A stretch of DNA of 64,000 bases from Capra hircus (GCF_001704415.2 NC_030811.1:4746501-4810500), one strand, 5' to 3'. Shown: positions 44,362 to 55,354, numbered from the stretch's first letter. Translations and numbers: made by a program. Notes: generated from the sequence alone by a model not told the origin.

Positions 44362-45155
44362 ATCAATATTTGTTTATTTTTATTGGATATAATTGATTTA
44401 CAATGTTGTGACAGTTTCAGGTGTACAGCAAAGTGAATCAGTCATACATATATGTATGTATACTCTTTTTTCAGATTCTTTTGCCATATAGGTCATTGCA
44501 GAGTACTGAGTAGAGTTCCCTGTGTTATTGTTCAGTCGCTAAGTTGTGTCCAACTCTTTGTGACCCCATGGACTGCAGCACGCCAGGCTTCCCTGTCCTT
44601 CACTCTCTCCTGGAGTTTGTTCAAATTCATGTCTATTGAGTCAATGATGCTATCTAACCATCTCATCCTCTGCTTCTCCCTCCTTCTTTTGCTTTTAGTC
44701 TTTTCCAGCATCAGGGTCTTTTCCAATGAGTTGGCTCTTCACGTTAGGTGGCCAAAGTATTGGAACTTCAGCTTCAGCATCAGTCTTTACAATGAATATT
44801 CGGGGCTGATTTCCTTTAGGATGGACTGATTGGATCTGTTTGCAGTCCAAGGGACTCTCAAGAGTCTTCTCCAACACCACAATTGAAAAGCATCAGTTCC
44901 TCAGCACTCAGCATTCTTTATAGTCCAACTCTCAAATCCGTACCTGACTACTGGAAAAATCATAACTTCGACTAATGGGCCTTTGTCAGCAAGGTAATGT
45001 CTCTGCTTTTTCAATACACTGTCTAGGTTTGCAATAGTTTTCCTTCCAGGAGTAAGCATCTTTTAGTTTCGTGGCTTCAGTGGGTTCCTACTAGTAATCT
45101 GTGTTATTTACAGTAGTGTGTCTATGTCAGTCCTGATCTCCTGATTTATACCCCT
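44362..45155 (-). mobile_element. Ruminant L1 3' UTR split by BovB
   Basis: 'ggatataattgatttacaat', 'gtacagcaaagtgaatcagt' and 'gagtagagttccctgtgtta' at left; 'acagtagtgtgtctatgtca' and 'cctgatttatacccctccacc' at right. Reverse orientation. Confidence 0.88.
44530..45098 (-). mobile_element. BovB LINE 3' 569 bases, with TSD
   Basis: Reverse copy flanked by the perfect 10-base TSD 'ctgtgttatt' at 44520-44529 and 45099-45108. Encodes a frameshifted remnant of the BovB C-terminal domain on the minus strand. Confidence 0.94.
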
Positions 45156-45163
45156 CCACCACT

Positions 45164-45384
45164 GGGCTTCCTTGGTAGTTCAGAGGTTAAAGCGTCTGCC
45201 TGCAATGCGGGAGACCCGGGTTCGATCCCTGGGTTGGGAAGATCCCCTGGAGAAGGAAATGGCAACCCACTCCAGTATTCTTGCCTGGAGAATCCCACGG
45301 ACGGAGGAGCCTGGAGAAGCCTGGTGGGCCACAGTCCACGGGGTCACAGAGTCGGACACGACTGAGCGACTTCACTTCACTTCA
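45164..45384 (+). mobile_element. Bov-tA SINE
   Basis: Full-length forward copy, near-consensus box B 'gggttcgatccctgggttgg', with a 12-base internal duplication 'gagcctggagaagcctgg' and (TTCAC)n end. Young. Confidence 0.94.
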
Positions 45385-45604
45385 TCACTGTTGACTAAGG
45401 GTTAGACCCCAAAGAGGCAGAGATGTGCTCCCCAAAAGGCTCTGACTGAGAGCTGTGATGCTCTGAGGAGCAGCTGACGGACTGAGCCAGCTGGGAGGCC
45501 CGGCCTCTGCGGTCCGCACGTTTGGTCCTCCGAGGGCTCGGTGTGGCCGGCTGCAGAGGACTGCAGCACTCAGTCAAACTCTATGCTCAAAAACAAGGGT
45601 GCCA

Positions 45605-45712
45605 GGGTTTCCTTGGTGTCCCCGTGGCTAAGACTCCACGCTCCCAATGCACGGGGGCCCAGGTTTGGTCCTGGGTTTGATTTATATTATTTTTAAATAA
45701 ACATACAGAGCA
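45605..45712 (+). mobile_element. CHR-type SINE, short
   Basis: 'gggtttccttggtgtccccg', 'aagactccacgctcccaatg', 'aggtttggtcctgggtttga', A/T-rich tail. Confidence 0.8.
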
Positions 45713-46029
45713 CATAACGATAAAAAACACAAGAGCACCAATAGCAAAGGCCAGGGCAAGATCCCTCAGAACAAAGTCGAGCAGAAAGACATAACCCAAC
45801 CCTGTTGGGTCCTCGAGACTCCCTGGGGAGCGAGTGGGGCTGGGGAGATGCAGTGCTGAATCACCTCTGAAGCCTGCGGGAACTGAGGCTCTTCCTGTCT
45901 GTGGTGTGGCCTCAGTGGCACCCTGAATGGGGCCTGGGACCTTTCGCACTGGCTAAAAAATATGAATTTTATGAATGAAAAATTTTCAGATAGAGATTAC
46001 TCTTTCATAAGGGTGTAGAAATTCAAGTT
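45713..46029. other. Intergenic stretch, nothing recognised
   Basis: About 315 bases without an assigned element. Confidence 0.4.
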
Positions 46030-46330
46030 TTAAAGATTATCCTTTTTTTTTTTAAATTATCCTTTTTAATTAGGTTATTTGTTTTCATGCTATTGAGTTG
46101 TAGGAGTTCCTTACGTATTTTGGAAATGTATCCCTTATCTGATACATGCCTTGCAAATATTTTCTCCCATCCTGTAGACTGGCTTATCCTTTTATTGACT
46201 GTTTCCTTTGCTGTGAAGAAGTTTTCTCGTTTGATGGAATCCCACTGGTCTATTTTCACTTTGTTGCCTGTGCTTTGGTGTCACGTCAAGAAATCATCAC
46301 CAAGACTAATGTTGTACGGCTTTAAAAAAA
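46030..46330 (-). mobile_element. L1 LINE, inverted 5' segment
   Basis: Reads as reverse L1 ORF2: 'gctattgagttgtaggagtt', 'tttgctgtgaagaagttttc', 'ttgttgcctgtgctttggtg'. It directly abuts a forward L1 segment that continues the same region of the element. Confidence 0.85.
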
Positions 46331-47165
46331 AATTTAAGCTAAAGAGTTGAGTAGACAATTTCTAAAGACAAACAAGTGGCCGATAAGTATATGAAAAGAT
46401 GCTCAATATCACTCATCATCAGGAAAATGCAAATTGAAACCAAAATGAGATATTACCTCACATCTGTTAGAGTGACCTTTATCAAAAATAAAAAGAAGAA
46501 AAGAGATATATGTTGGAGGAAGGGAATTCTTGTACACTGTCGGTGGGAATGCAAAATGTACAGTCACTCTGGAAAACACTGCAGAGGAGCTACAAAAAAA
46601 TTAAAAATAGAACTACGGTCTGATCCAGTAAATCTACTTCTGGGTATTTATCCAAAAGAATTGAAAGCAGGACCTTGAAGAGATACCAGCACTCCAATAA
46701 CTGAGAAGCGCAGGCGTTCTAAAGATTTGGAATCGAGGCATTCTCAACCCGCCGAGATGTGTAAACAACCTGAATGTCCGTGACGAAAGAAATAAATGAT
46801 GCAATGGAATATTATTCAGCCTTCAAAGAGATGGAAATACTGAAAGTGTGACAAGGAGGGTAAAGCTTGAGGATGTTCTGCTAAGTGTAAGAAGCCAGTC
46901 ACAGGGCAAACAGTGCCTGATTCCACTCACATTACACTATCCAAAATAGTCAAACTCATAGAATCAGAGAATAGAATGGTGGTTGCCAGAGGCTATAGGA
47001 AGGGGAAAGAGTGTATGGTTATATACGATGGGAGTTTGCGAAATGAATAAATTCTAGAGACCTTCTGGGCAGCATTGTGTCTGTAGCTAATAATACTGCC
47101 TTGTACACATTTTTTTGTTCTTTGATCTCACTGTTAATCTCACTACCATAATAAAATTTAAAAAT
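46331..47165 (+). mobile_element. L1 LINE, forward 3' segment
   Basis: Forward distal ORF2 to 3' UTR: 'gaaaagatgctcaatatcac', 'tcatcaggaaaatgcaaatt', 'cttgtacactgtcggtggga', 'caatggaatattattcagcc', 'gctaataatactgccttgta'. Frame broken throughout. Confidence 0.9.
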
Positions 47166-47924
47166 AATTTTTTTAATTCTACTTTTTCAATTCATTTTTA
47201 AGTTTCTGTTCTCAGCCAGATTTTTTTTTGAAATTAGAAGAGAAGATTCTATTCTCAAAGAGGCTTTAGTCTTACCAGAGAGACAGTTGAAAAAAAAAAA
47301 GCAAGGTACACTGACTGTTTAACTAGCAGTGAAACTGACAACTGCTATTCCTCTTGTTGCATTTCACGTTTCGTAATTCTAATCCACAATGTCACTTCGC
47401 TTCCCAATTCCAATTGACATCATTTTGATGTACATTTTGGGTTGATGCCTAAGGACATTTGAAAACAGTTTAGTGCTGAGCCTAAGCTGAATATATTCCC
47501 AGAATTCCTGTGCTGATCAATTATTTATCCCTTACAAATGCTAAGATCAAAACTGAAAAAAATGTTCTATATTTCAGCTTAACAGGAGCTTTTGGGAGAC
47601 TAGCAGGAACAAAATACTTTGAGTCTTGAGTTGGTAGAAATGAGCTTCCCAGTCCCCTTATTCTTTATCTAAACAAGGCAACTCCTTTGCCCCCAATAGT
47701 TAAAAATAAATTTTTACATTATGAAGAACTTATCATTTATATCAAACATTTTAGTCTTTTAACATGAGAGTTATTGGGGATTTTTTAATACAACTAGTAA
47801 ATATTGTGATTTTCTGTTTTAATTAAAAGGTAATAAAAATGCCTAATTGCCACTTTAATAGCATCTTTTGATCCATGAACTTCTCATTTTTGTATACATT
47901 CACTTTTTAATAGATTATTTTTTT
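47166..47924. other. Intergenic A+T-rich stretch, nothing recognised
   Basis: 0.76 kb; no repeat assigned with confidence. Confidence 0.4.
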
Positions 47925-48235
47925 AAAGAAACTTCACATTTACAGAAAAATTGGGAAGACAGTACAGAGTTCCTGTGTATCTGGCCCCATCTTTCACCAA
48001 TTATTATTCTTTTTTTAATCTTTGAGGACATTGGGTTATATATATATTTCAACATTTATTTATCTGGCTGTGCCAGGTCTTAGTCGTGGCCTGTGAACTC
48101 AGTTGTGGCATGTGGGATCCAGTTCCCTGAGCAGGAATGGGTCACGGGCCCCCTGCGTTTGAATCACAGTCTCCCCCTGCACTGGACCACCAGAGAAATC
48201 CCTCCCCCTGATATTCTAGTTCTTTCATGAGTCTA
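47925..48235 (-). mobile_element. L1-like fragment with CHR insertion
   Basis: 'gaaacttcacatttacagaa', 'aaaattgggaagacagtaca' resembles reverse old LINE sequence; the CHR copy follows. Confidence 0.45.
48046..48205 (-). mobile_element. CHR-type SINE
   Basis: 'aacatttatttatctggctg', 'tgccaggtcttagtcgtggc', 'actggaccaccagagaaatc'. Confidence 0.86.
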
Positions 48236-48475
48236 GAAGAAGTTACCAATTTTCAGTTTACTCAGCTTTTCTCTTGTTGTCAGGATACAGTGGCGACTTA
48301 TAAGAGCTTGAGAAACAGGAGCCGTAACAGGAAGTCACACGCATTTTTAAACCTTAATCTAGGTTTTCATGGACGCAGTATATGAAGAGTAGCGCATCAT
48401 GTGAGAATAGAACAGGAGGGTGCTGATTTCCAGCTGTGTCCCTGCCTGTGGCTTTCAAAGAAGCCACTGTCTCAG

Positions 48476-48602
48476 GCCTTCCCTGGCGGTCCAGGGGCTA
48501 CCATTCCATGCTCCTGCTGATGGAGGTACAGGTTCAGTCCCTGGTCTGGAAACTGAGATCCCACATACCCCGCGGTGTGGCCAAAAACTTAAAAAAAAAA
48601 CG
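48476..48602 (+). mobile_element. CHR-type SINE, short
   Basis: 'ccttccctggcggtccaggg', 'gttcagtccctggtctggaa', 'gcggtgtggccaaaaactta' and A10. Confidence 0.87.
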
Positions 48603-48724
48603 CACGGTTCCTAAGGCCTACCTTCACATAGCTGAACGTGAAAATCAAAGACTTAAAGCCCCTTGAGAACTCATATCCTTTCTCTTCCTCTCAGTCTTAC
48701 TAAAACATTTAAAATAAAAGGTTA

Positions 48725-48911
48725 CATTGTCACTCAGTCGTGTCCAGCTCTTTGTGACCCGGTGGACTATACAGTCCATGGAATTCTCCAGGCCAGAATA
48801 CTGGCGTGGGTAGCCTTTCCCTTCTCCAAGGGATCTTCCCAACCCAGGGATTGAATCCAGGTCTCCCGCACTGCAGGCAAATTCTTTAGCAGCGGAGCCA
48901 CAAGGGAAGCC
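48725..48911 (-). mobile_element. Bov-tA SINE
   Basis: Reverse copy with a shortened body ('ggtggactatacagtccatg', as in 29669-29868), head end 'ggagccacaagggaagcc'. Confidence 0.92.
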
Positions 48912-48984
48912 CTCAATTAAAGGGGCGTGGTCCATGTAGTATGTGCGTGTGTATGTGTGTCAATTTTTTTGGGGGGGGGGCAGT

Positions 48985-49122
48985 GTTAAGTTGCTCAGTT
49001 GTGTCTGACTCTTTGCGGCCCCATGGACTGTAGCACGCCAACCTTCCCCATCCTTCACCATCTCCTGGAATTTGCTCAAACTCATGTCCATAGAGTCAAC
49101 GATGCCATCCAACCATCCACAA
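48985..49122 (-). mobile_element. BovB LINE 3' end, short
   Basis: 'gttaagttgctcagttgtgt' to 'gatgccatccaaccatccac'; preceded by a T7G10 run (48964-48980). Confidence 0.85.
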
Positions 49123-49429
49123 GTGAAAGAACAGCAAACTTAAATCGGTTTGGGTTGTGTTACAGAACGTTGAGGTCTAGAATCAGGTGAGATGATTGCT
49201 GTGCTTCAAATAATTCCACCCAGGATCCCCCTTCCTCTGTTTCTCTCTCCTTTAGCAGGTCTGGGTCTGCCCCAGGCTCCACCTCCACCTCCCTGCTCGG
49301 CTTTCCCTTTGCAGTTACAGCTGCTGCCCTTGCAGAGCTCAGCCCCTCAGACACACCATGCTTGGCCTCTTGCTTTTCTCCTGGACAATATGGTGTTCAT
49401 ATCTTTTTCATAACGATACACAGGACCAC
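49123..49429. other. Intergenic stretch, nothing recognised
   Basis: About 310 bases; CT-rich at 49210-49370; no element assigned. Confidence 0.4.
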
Positions 49430-49586
49430 CACTGTGAGTGAAATAGCCATAATTTATTCAACTAACCACCTGTTTTCAGACATTTGTATTATTTTACTTT
49501 CCCCTATCACAAGCAAAGCTCTAGGACTTATTTTTGCAAATATTGATGCACCTTAGCTGTTTATTTTTATTTTTAAAAGATTTTTA

Positions 49587-49866
49587 GGACTTCCCTTGTG
49601 GAACAGTGGATAGGAATACACCTGCCAATGCAGGGGACATGGGTTCAGTCCCTGGTCCAGGAAGATTCCATGTGTTTTGGAGCAACTAAGCCCACGTGCC
49701 ACAACTGCTGAGGCCTATGCACCTGCAGCCTGGGCTCTGAAACGAGAGGCCACGGCAGCGAGAAATCACGCACCCCAACAAAGAGTGGCCCCAGTTTGCT
49801 GCAAGTGAAGAAAAGCTCACTCAGCAACAGAGACATAACACAACAAAAAATAAAAAAATAATATAT
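49587..49866 (+). mobile_element. CHR-type SINE, full length
   Basis: 'aggacttcccttgtggaaca' through 'gagcaactaagcccacgtgc' to 'caacaaaaaataaaaaaata'. Confidence 0.9.
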
Positions 49867-49899
49867 AAAAAAGGAAAACTCAAAAAAGTTGTTGTTTAA

Positions 49900-50039
49900 A
49901 AAAATCTATTTATTTGGCAGCAACTACTATCTATTAATAGTTGCAGCCTGTGAGATCTGGTTCCCTGACCAGGGATCAAACCCCGGTCCCCAGCAATGAG
50001 AATGTAGAGTCTTAGCCACTGGACCATTAGGGAAGTCCT
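49900..50039 (-). mobile_element. CHR-type SINE, inverted relative to neighbour
   Basis: 'atctatttatttggcagcaa', 'tctggttccctgaccaggga', 'actggaccattagggaagtc'. With 49587-49866 it forms an inverted pair of related SINEs tail to tail. Confidence 0.88.
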
Positions 50040-50170
50040 TTAGCTGGTATTTTCAAGGACAGATTCTTACAGGGGAATTAATAGGTCTAGGGGTATTGTT
50101 CACACTTCTCTTAACCTTTCAGAAATAAAGATTTGATAGGAGTGAACCTGTTTCATCACTCAATTTTCAT

Positions 50171-51499
50171 TTCTCTATTTAATTCACAAATCACTAACGG
50201 CTTGGTTTAATCAAAATGTATTATGTCTATGATGATTCTGTGATACAATTTCATTATAAGGGACTCATTTTTGGAGACATCTTCCTTTGGTCTTATTTTC
50301 TTTTAAATTGTCTACCCACAGGGTTATAGCTTTTTGTCTCCTTGAAAACTGTACTCTTCTTACGTTTAGGACATATCTGGCTGGACGCAATATTCCCTCT
50401 GAGATAATATGGTTATTTTCCACTAATGCCTTCCCACATGGTCAGAACGAAGATCTATATGGCAGTTCGTCTCATTTAACATTTAAATCTGAACAGTTAA
50501 ATTTCCAACCAAGACAGTTAAGGACATATCTGATATTCAGCTTCGAACAGAGTGAGATTTTCATCAGTGAAGAGACAATTCAATCCTCTCTGCTTCTTGC
50601 ACTGGTTTTACATCCATTTTGGAAAACATGACTCATTTTCTCTGTGTGGTCTGGTGGTCTCCCTACAACAAGCCTCCTGCACCCTCTTCCTCAATTCTGC
50701 TTTCCCAAATGCTTTCCACCATTTCTCTACTAGAATGTTTATTTCCTCAACAAGTGTGTAAGTTTTGAGCAAAGAGTACAGAGCCACACCTCTCTTTTAA
50801 TATAGGTGATTTTTTAGAACACAGTGTACTCCCTGATTTCCTCATTTGAATCGTGAATTTTATATGCTTCTTTCTCAGTGACTTTATAAGATCCATTTCT
50901 TATCCATGCATTAGCTCACTTTGTTTAGTACCCAGGGTCTACACGCGGCATAGCACATGCTACGGCAGTATCGACTCATTCAGACCCTGCTATCTTGTCC
51001 CCAGAAATACTGGAATGAACGTTGCTGCTGTTCCTGCTCCTCTATTACTAACATCTGAACTAGCCTGGACTGAAATCTGCTTCTTCCCTGCTGTATGTTC
51101 AACCTGTTACCTAAGGACTGGTTACACAAAGCCACTGGGTCTAGCCTCATTCTGGGCTTTTCCCAGAAAGCATACCCAAAGTGGAGTAGAAACGCAGCAA
51201 GCTTGGCGTTCGGAGCTGTTGACTGCAAACCATCAGGTCACTGAGACTGGTTTTCTTTTTCTGCCAGCCATCCCTCCTCCACGATTAAAATGGTTTCCAT
51301 GTTTTCATAGAGCGAAAGTAAATGTTTAGTTTTGAAGCACAAGCTTTATTACCTAATCTTTGTACATATACCTGGGCATCTGTGCACATATTTTGAAAGG
51401 TGATTATTAAGTAATGAACCTATTAAAATGAAATATGAAACCTGCTATCAGAGGAACTGCTATCAGAGAACTGCTATCAGGAATTTAGTGAAGACTAAA
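50171..51499. other. Intergenic stretch, mostly unrecognised
   Basis: 1.3 kb. 50640-50990 is weakly L2-like ('ctactagaatgtttatttcc', 'gcatagcacatgcta'). A 158-codon plus-strand frame (50853-51326) has no recognisable domain. A short tandem repeat sits at 51442-51480. Confidence 0.4.
51442..51480. repeat. Short tandem repeat, three 'ctgctatcag' units
   Basis: Units start at 51442, 51457 and 51471 (spacing 15 and 14 bases). Confidence 0.85.
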
Positions 51500-52170
51500 A
51501 CCCCGGTTCTCACAGTATGATCTAAGTGCCCTGAGGAGCCCCAAGATCTTCCAGGGGTTCATGAGATCAAAACTAGTTCATAAAAGGACTGAAAGTGACA
51601 TTTTCCTTTTCTGCGGTATCAGTACTGGTACTGTGCTCACATCACAACAGATTGAATCCAGAAGCAGGTATGTGGGACGCCCCGGTGGTCCAGTGGTTAA
51701 GAATCTGTCTTGCAATGCAGGGGATGTGGGTTTGATCCCTGGTTAGGAAACGAAGATCCTATGTGCCGTGTAGCAACTGAGCCCGAGTACAGCAACTAGA
51801 GAGTCTGCGTGCCACAATGAAAGATCCCGCATGGGAAACTAAGACCTGAGACAACCAAATAAATAGATATTTTTTTAAAGGACCAAGTATGAGATTCTAC
51901 CTCTCATTTGATTAAGCCAACCATTATAGAGATTTGCAAAAATGTGGACCAATGTTATTCTCCTCGCTAATTTTTTATTTTAGAAAATAGGTTTTTTTTT
52001 TTAAAATACGTTGACATGTAACAGGTTGAATAAATACACATTCAAAACTTTCTTCAATTTAATTTGTAATACAGTAAATATCAACATATATAATTCACAT
52101 AATCAAGAGCTCTTTGGGATCCTTAGTTTTTAAGAAGGTAAAGAGTTCCTCAGCCCCAAAATTCTGAGAG
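51500..52170 (+). mobile_element. hAT-type DNA transposon fossil, split by CHR
   Basis: Starts 'ccccggttctcacagtatga', 'ccaggggttcatgagatcaa', resumes after the SINE and ends 'gagctctttgggatccttag', 'taaagagttcctcagcccca'. This matches the ends of an old hAT family (Charlie/Zaphod-like, family not certain). No transposase frame remains. Confidence 0.55.
51672..51882 (+). mobile_element. CHR-type SINE, full length
   Basis: 'gtgggacgccccggtggtcc' to 'gacaaccaaataaatagata' plus T7A3; clear internal 'gagcccgagtacagcaacta'. Confidence 0.92.
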
Positions 52171-52520
52171 CTGTTATACCAAAATGATTATTTAAATTCA
52201 GTCTAGTTATCTTAGCTCTTCCTTTGAATAATTTTTTAGCTCACAAAGATGGGAAAAATTCTATCCACTATTTCCATCCTCATGTATCATAGGTTTTTAT
52301 TATAACAACTCATTCGTACATACCTGTAAATATAAATGAAAAGGAAATTGTTAAAGGGGATTAGAAGCCCCATCCCATACAACACAGAAAACACACACAC
52401 ATGAGTAAAAATCTGTCCCTGAGAAATAAAATTTTCTTCTGGTATGAGTTGAAGTGTACAGAATTCTGTGTCAAAGTAATTAAAATGTTACTTAAAAAAA
52501 AAAAAAAAAGAGGTTAATAA

Positions 52521-52655
52521 GGGAGTTCCCTAGTGGCCCAGTGGTTAAGACTCTGCACTTTAGAGTGCAGGGGGCCCAGGTTTGATCCCTAGTCAGGGGA
52601 CTAGATCCTGCATGCCACAACTAAGAGCGGTGCAGCCAAACAAATTAAAAAAAGA
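52521..52655 (+). mobile_element. CHR-type SINE, short
   Basis: 'gggagttccctagtggccca' to 'gcggtgcagccaaacaaatt'; preceded by a long A run. Confidence 0.9.
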
Positions 52656-52677
52656 AGAGAGAAGATAACATCCTCTT

Positions 52678-53030
52678 CAGTTCAGTTCAGTCGCTCAGTC
52701 GTGTCCGACTCTTTGCAACCCCATGAATCACAGCACGCCAGGCCTCCCTGCCCACCACCAACTCCCGGAGTTCACTCAGACTCACATCCATCGAGTTGTT
52801 GATGCCATCCAGCCATCTCATCCTCAGTCGTCCCCTTCTCCTCCTGCCCGCAATCCCTCCCAGCATCAGAGTCTTTTCCAATGAGTCAACTCTGCGCATG
52901 AGGTGGCCAAAGTATTGCAGTTTCAGCTTTAGCATCATTCCTTCCAAAGAAAACCCAGGACTGATGTCCTTTAGAATAGACTGGCTGGATCTCCTTGCAG
53001 TCCAAGGGACTCTCAAGAGTCTTCTCCAAT
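52678..53030 (-). mobile_element. BovB LINE 3' 353 bases, with TSD
   Basis: Reverse copy beginning in CAGTT repeats; TSD 'atcctctt' at 52670-52677 and 53031-53038. The minus frame is open for 109 codons (from 53016 down) through YFGHLMRRVDSLEKTLML, GRRRRGRLRMRWLDG to its natural stop, one of the least damaged BovB tails here. Confidence 0.94.
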
Positions 53031-53089
53031 ATCCTCTTAGTCCATTTATAACTCCTGTTTCTCTAAAGTCACAATCTCACAGAATTTTT

Positions 53090-53840
53090 TGAAACGGCTT
53101 TCTTGAAATATAACTCCTACGTCATATAGTGTGTAGCTAGATGGCTTCTAGCATATTTAAGAATTGTGCATCCATCACATAATCAACCTTAGAATATCTC
53201 CATTACCCCAAAAGGGAATATGGTACCCATTAGCCATCACCACTCAGCTCTCCGCATCCTTGGCAATCGCTAACCCACTTCCTGTCTCTACAGGCAACTA
53301 TCCTGGACATCTCACATAAATGGGATCATGCTGTAGGTGATCCTTTGGGGCTGACTTCTTTCACTGAACATGTTTTCAAGGCTCACACAAGTGTAACATG
53401 AATCAGTATATTGCTTCTTTTTATTGCCAAATAATATTCTATTGTATGCCTATCCCACATTTTATGTATTCATTCATCAGCTGGTGGATATTTGTGTGAT
53501 TTCCACTTTATGGCTATTATGAAAAATGTTGCTATGAACATGAATGTACAGGTGTTTGTGTGGGCATGGGTTTTCATTTCTCTTGGGTATGGATCTGGGA
53601 GTGGCAGGGCTGGACCAGATGGTAACTTTGTGTTTGAGATTTTGAGAAACTGCCAGACTGTTTTCCAATGGGCTTATCCACTCCACATTCTCACTAACAA
53701 CACACCAAGATTCTAACTTCTCTAGACCCTCACCAATGCTTGTTACTTTCATTTTTTAAAATTCTAGCCGTTCTGGTGGGTGTGAAGAAGCATCTTGTTA
53801 TGACTTTGGTTTGTTATGGCCTTTTCATTGTGAAATGAAG
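53090..53840 (-). mobile_element. Old L1 LINE
   Basis: Reverse distal ORF2/3' UTR: 'ctttcactgaacatgttttc', 'tattctattgtatgcctatc', 'ttcatcagctggtggatatt', 'aactgccagactgttttcca'. Confidence 0.9.
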
Positions 53841-54061
53841 ATTGTCAACTGGAAAATTCTAGAATCTCAGGCTTTAAACACCCAACTTCCTCAAAACTCT
53901 TCTTCTAACGGGGATGCTAACCTCAACAGCTTTCCCTCCTAAGTAGTAACATAAAGTTTAGGGAAATTTTCTTTCTGTAGGGTGTCTCAATAACCCTATC
54001 AGTTGAAAGCAAGATCTAGAGAGTTCAGAAGCCCTATACACAGTCACAAACTCAATGACTT

Positions 54062-54274
54062 GGTTGTCTCTTCTGTGGCTCAGACAGTAAAGAACCTGCC
54101 AGCAAAGTGGGAGACCTGGGTTCGATCCTTGGGTCAGGAAGATCCCCTGGAGGAGGATATGGCAATCCACCCCAGTATCCTTGCCTGGAGAATCCCATGG
54201 ACAGAGGAGCCTGGCAGGCTAGTCCAGAGGGTCATAAAGAGTCAGACACAACTTAGCGACTAACACACACACAA
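54062..54274 (+). mobile_element. Bov-tA SINE
   Basis: Forward copy, box B 'gggttcgatccttgggtcag', ending 'cttagcgactaacacacac'. Confidence 0.93.
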
Positions 54275-54284
54275 CCTTCTTTAT

Positions 54285-54409
54285 GGTCCAACTCCCTCGT
54301 GAGAACACAGCAAGAAGTCTGCAGTCTGCAATCAGGAAGAAGACTCTCACCACCGCTCCACCAGACTGGCACCCTGATCTCAGGCTTCCAGCCCCCAGAA
54401 CTATGAGAA

Positions 54410-54456
<47 letters not shown>

Positions 54457-54515
54457 AGCCACATAGTTAACAGTATTTTCTTATGATAGTTTGGTTGGAC
54501 TAAGATACTTTCCCT
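54285..54515 (+). mobile_element. MLT1-type LTR 3' part with TG expansion
   Basis: 'cacagcaagaagtctgcagt', 'accctgatctcaggcttcca', 'cccccagaactatgagaaa', then after the TG repeat 'ataagccacatagttaacag' and 'tttggttggactaagatac': forward 3' half of an MLT1/MaLR LTR. Confidence 0.75.
54411..54453. repeat. (TG)21 microsatellite
   Basis: 43-base uninterrupted TG tract replacing the usual AATAAATxTCTGTTGTTT segment of the MLT1 LTR. Confidence 0.95.
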
Positions 54516-54695
54516 TAAAGGACCCAGATGGAAATTAAGCAAAGTTCACAAAGAAAATTGGCCTATAACACAGGAGTGAAACAAGGCCCCAGGAAGATTC
54601 CCTTTGGAGACAGGAATACAGAGCTAATGTTTACTGAAGACAGGTTTCTGAAGCAGTGTGGATGTTGAGAAGCCATTCGATAATTGAAGCAATGT

Positions 54696-54905
54696 GGGCT
54701 TCCCTGGTGGCTCAGATGGTAAAGAATCTGCCTGCAATGCAAGAGACCCAGGCTTGATCCTGAGTCCAGAAGATCCCCTGGAGAAAGAAATGGCAACCTA
54801 CTCCAGTAATCTTGTCTGGACAATTCCATGGACAGAGGAGGCTGGTGGGCTACAGTCCATGGGGTCACAAAGAGTTTCACATGACTGGATCAACTGACAC
54901 TTTCA
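54696..54905 (+). mobile_element. Bov-tA SINE
   Basis: Forward copy with consensus head 'gggcttccctggtggctcag'; 3' end diverged. Confidence 0.94.
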
Positions 54906-55094
54906 CTTTCATTCTTCTGGACGTAGAATCTATTAGGCAGTATTGTGTGAAGTCAAGAGCACTGGTTTTGGGTCAATCCCAAGGTCAAAATAATCTCTAA
55001 CTCTTCCCAGCTATGTGAACTTCATCTTGTAATTTGTTTCCCCTCTCCAGTCTCTGTCTATAAAAGAGGACATCACCATCTATCTAAGAGCAGT

Positions 55095-55322
55095 ATGTTA
55101 TTACAGCCAGAGTCACAAGCTCTGGACCTGATCTACCTGGATTTGTAATCCAGCTCTGCAACTTCTCAGCTATATGACCTCAGGCAAGTTGCTTAACCTC
55201 TCTGATCCTTTGTTCATTCATCTGATGCCTACCCACAGTAGCAAGATAAAGACTAAAGGATGAAATTATGTAAAGTGGCTGGTGTATAGTAAAGCACTCA
55301 ACAATAGTTAGTGCTGCTACCT
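55095..55322 (+). mobile_element. MIR SINE, near full length
   Basis: 'ctctggacctgatctacctg', 'gacctcaggcaagttgctta', 'acctctctgatcctttgttc', 'agtaaagcactcaacaatag': best MIR in the window. Confidence 0.88.
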
Positions 55323-55354
55323 AATACTAGTATTAATATGAAACTAAATAAAGC

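Larger units (their letters stand above)
49430..50170 (-). mobile_element. Old L1 LINE fragments around two CHR SINEs
   Basis: 'taatttattcaactaaccac', 'tttttgcaaatattgatgca' at left and 'cagattcttacaggggaatt', 'aataggtctaggggtattgt' at right match reverse distal L1 ORF2. Confidence 0.6.

Noticed and set aside
50853..51329. 158-codon plus-strand frame
   Set aside because: No domain recognised; composition like surrounding non-coding DNA.
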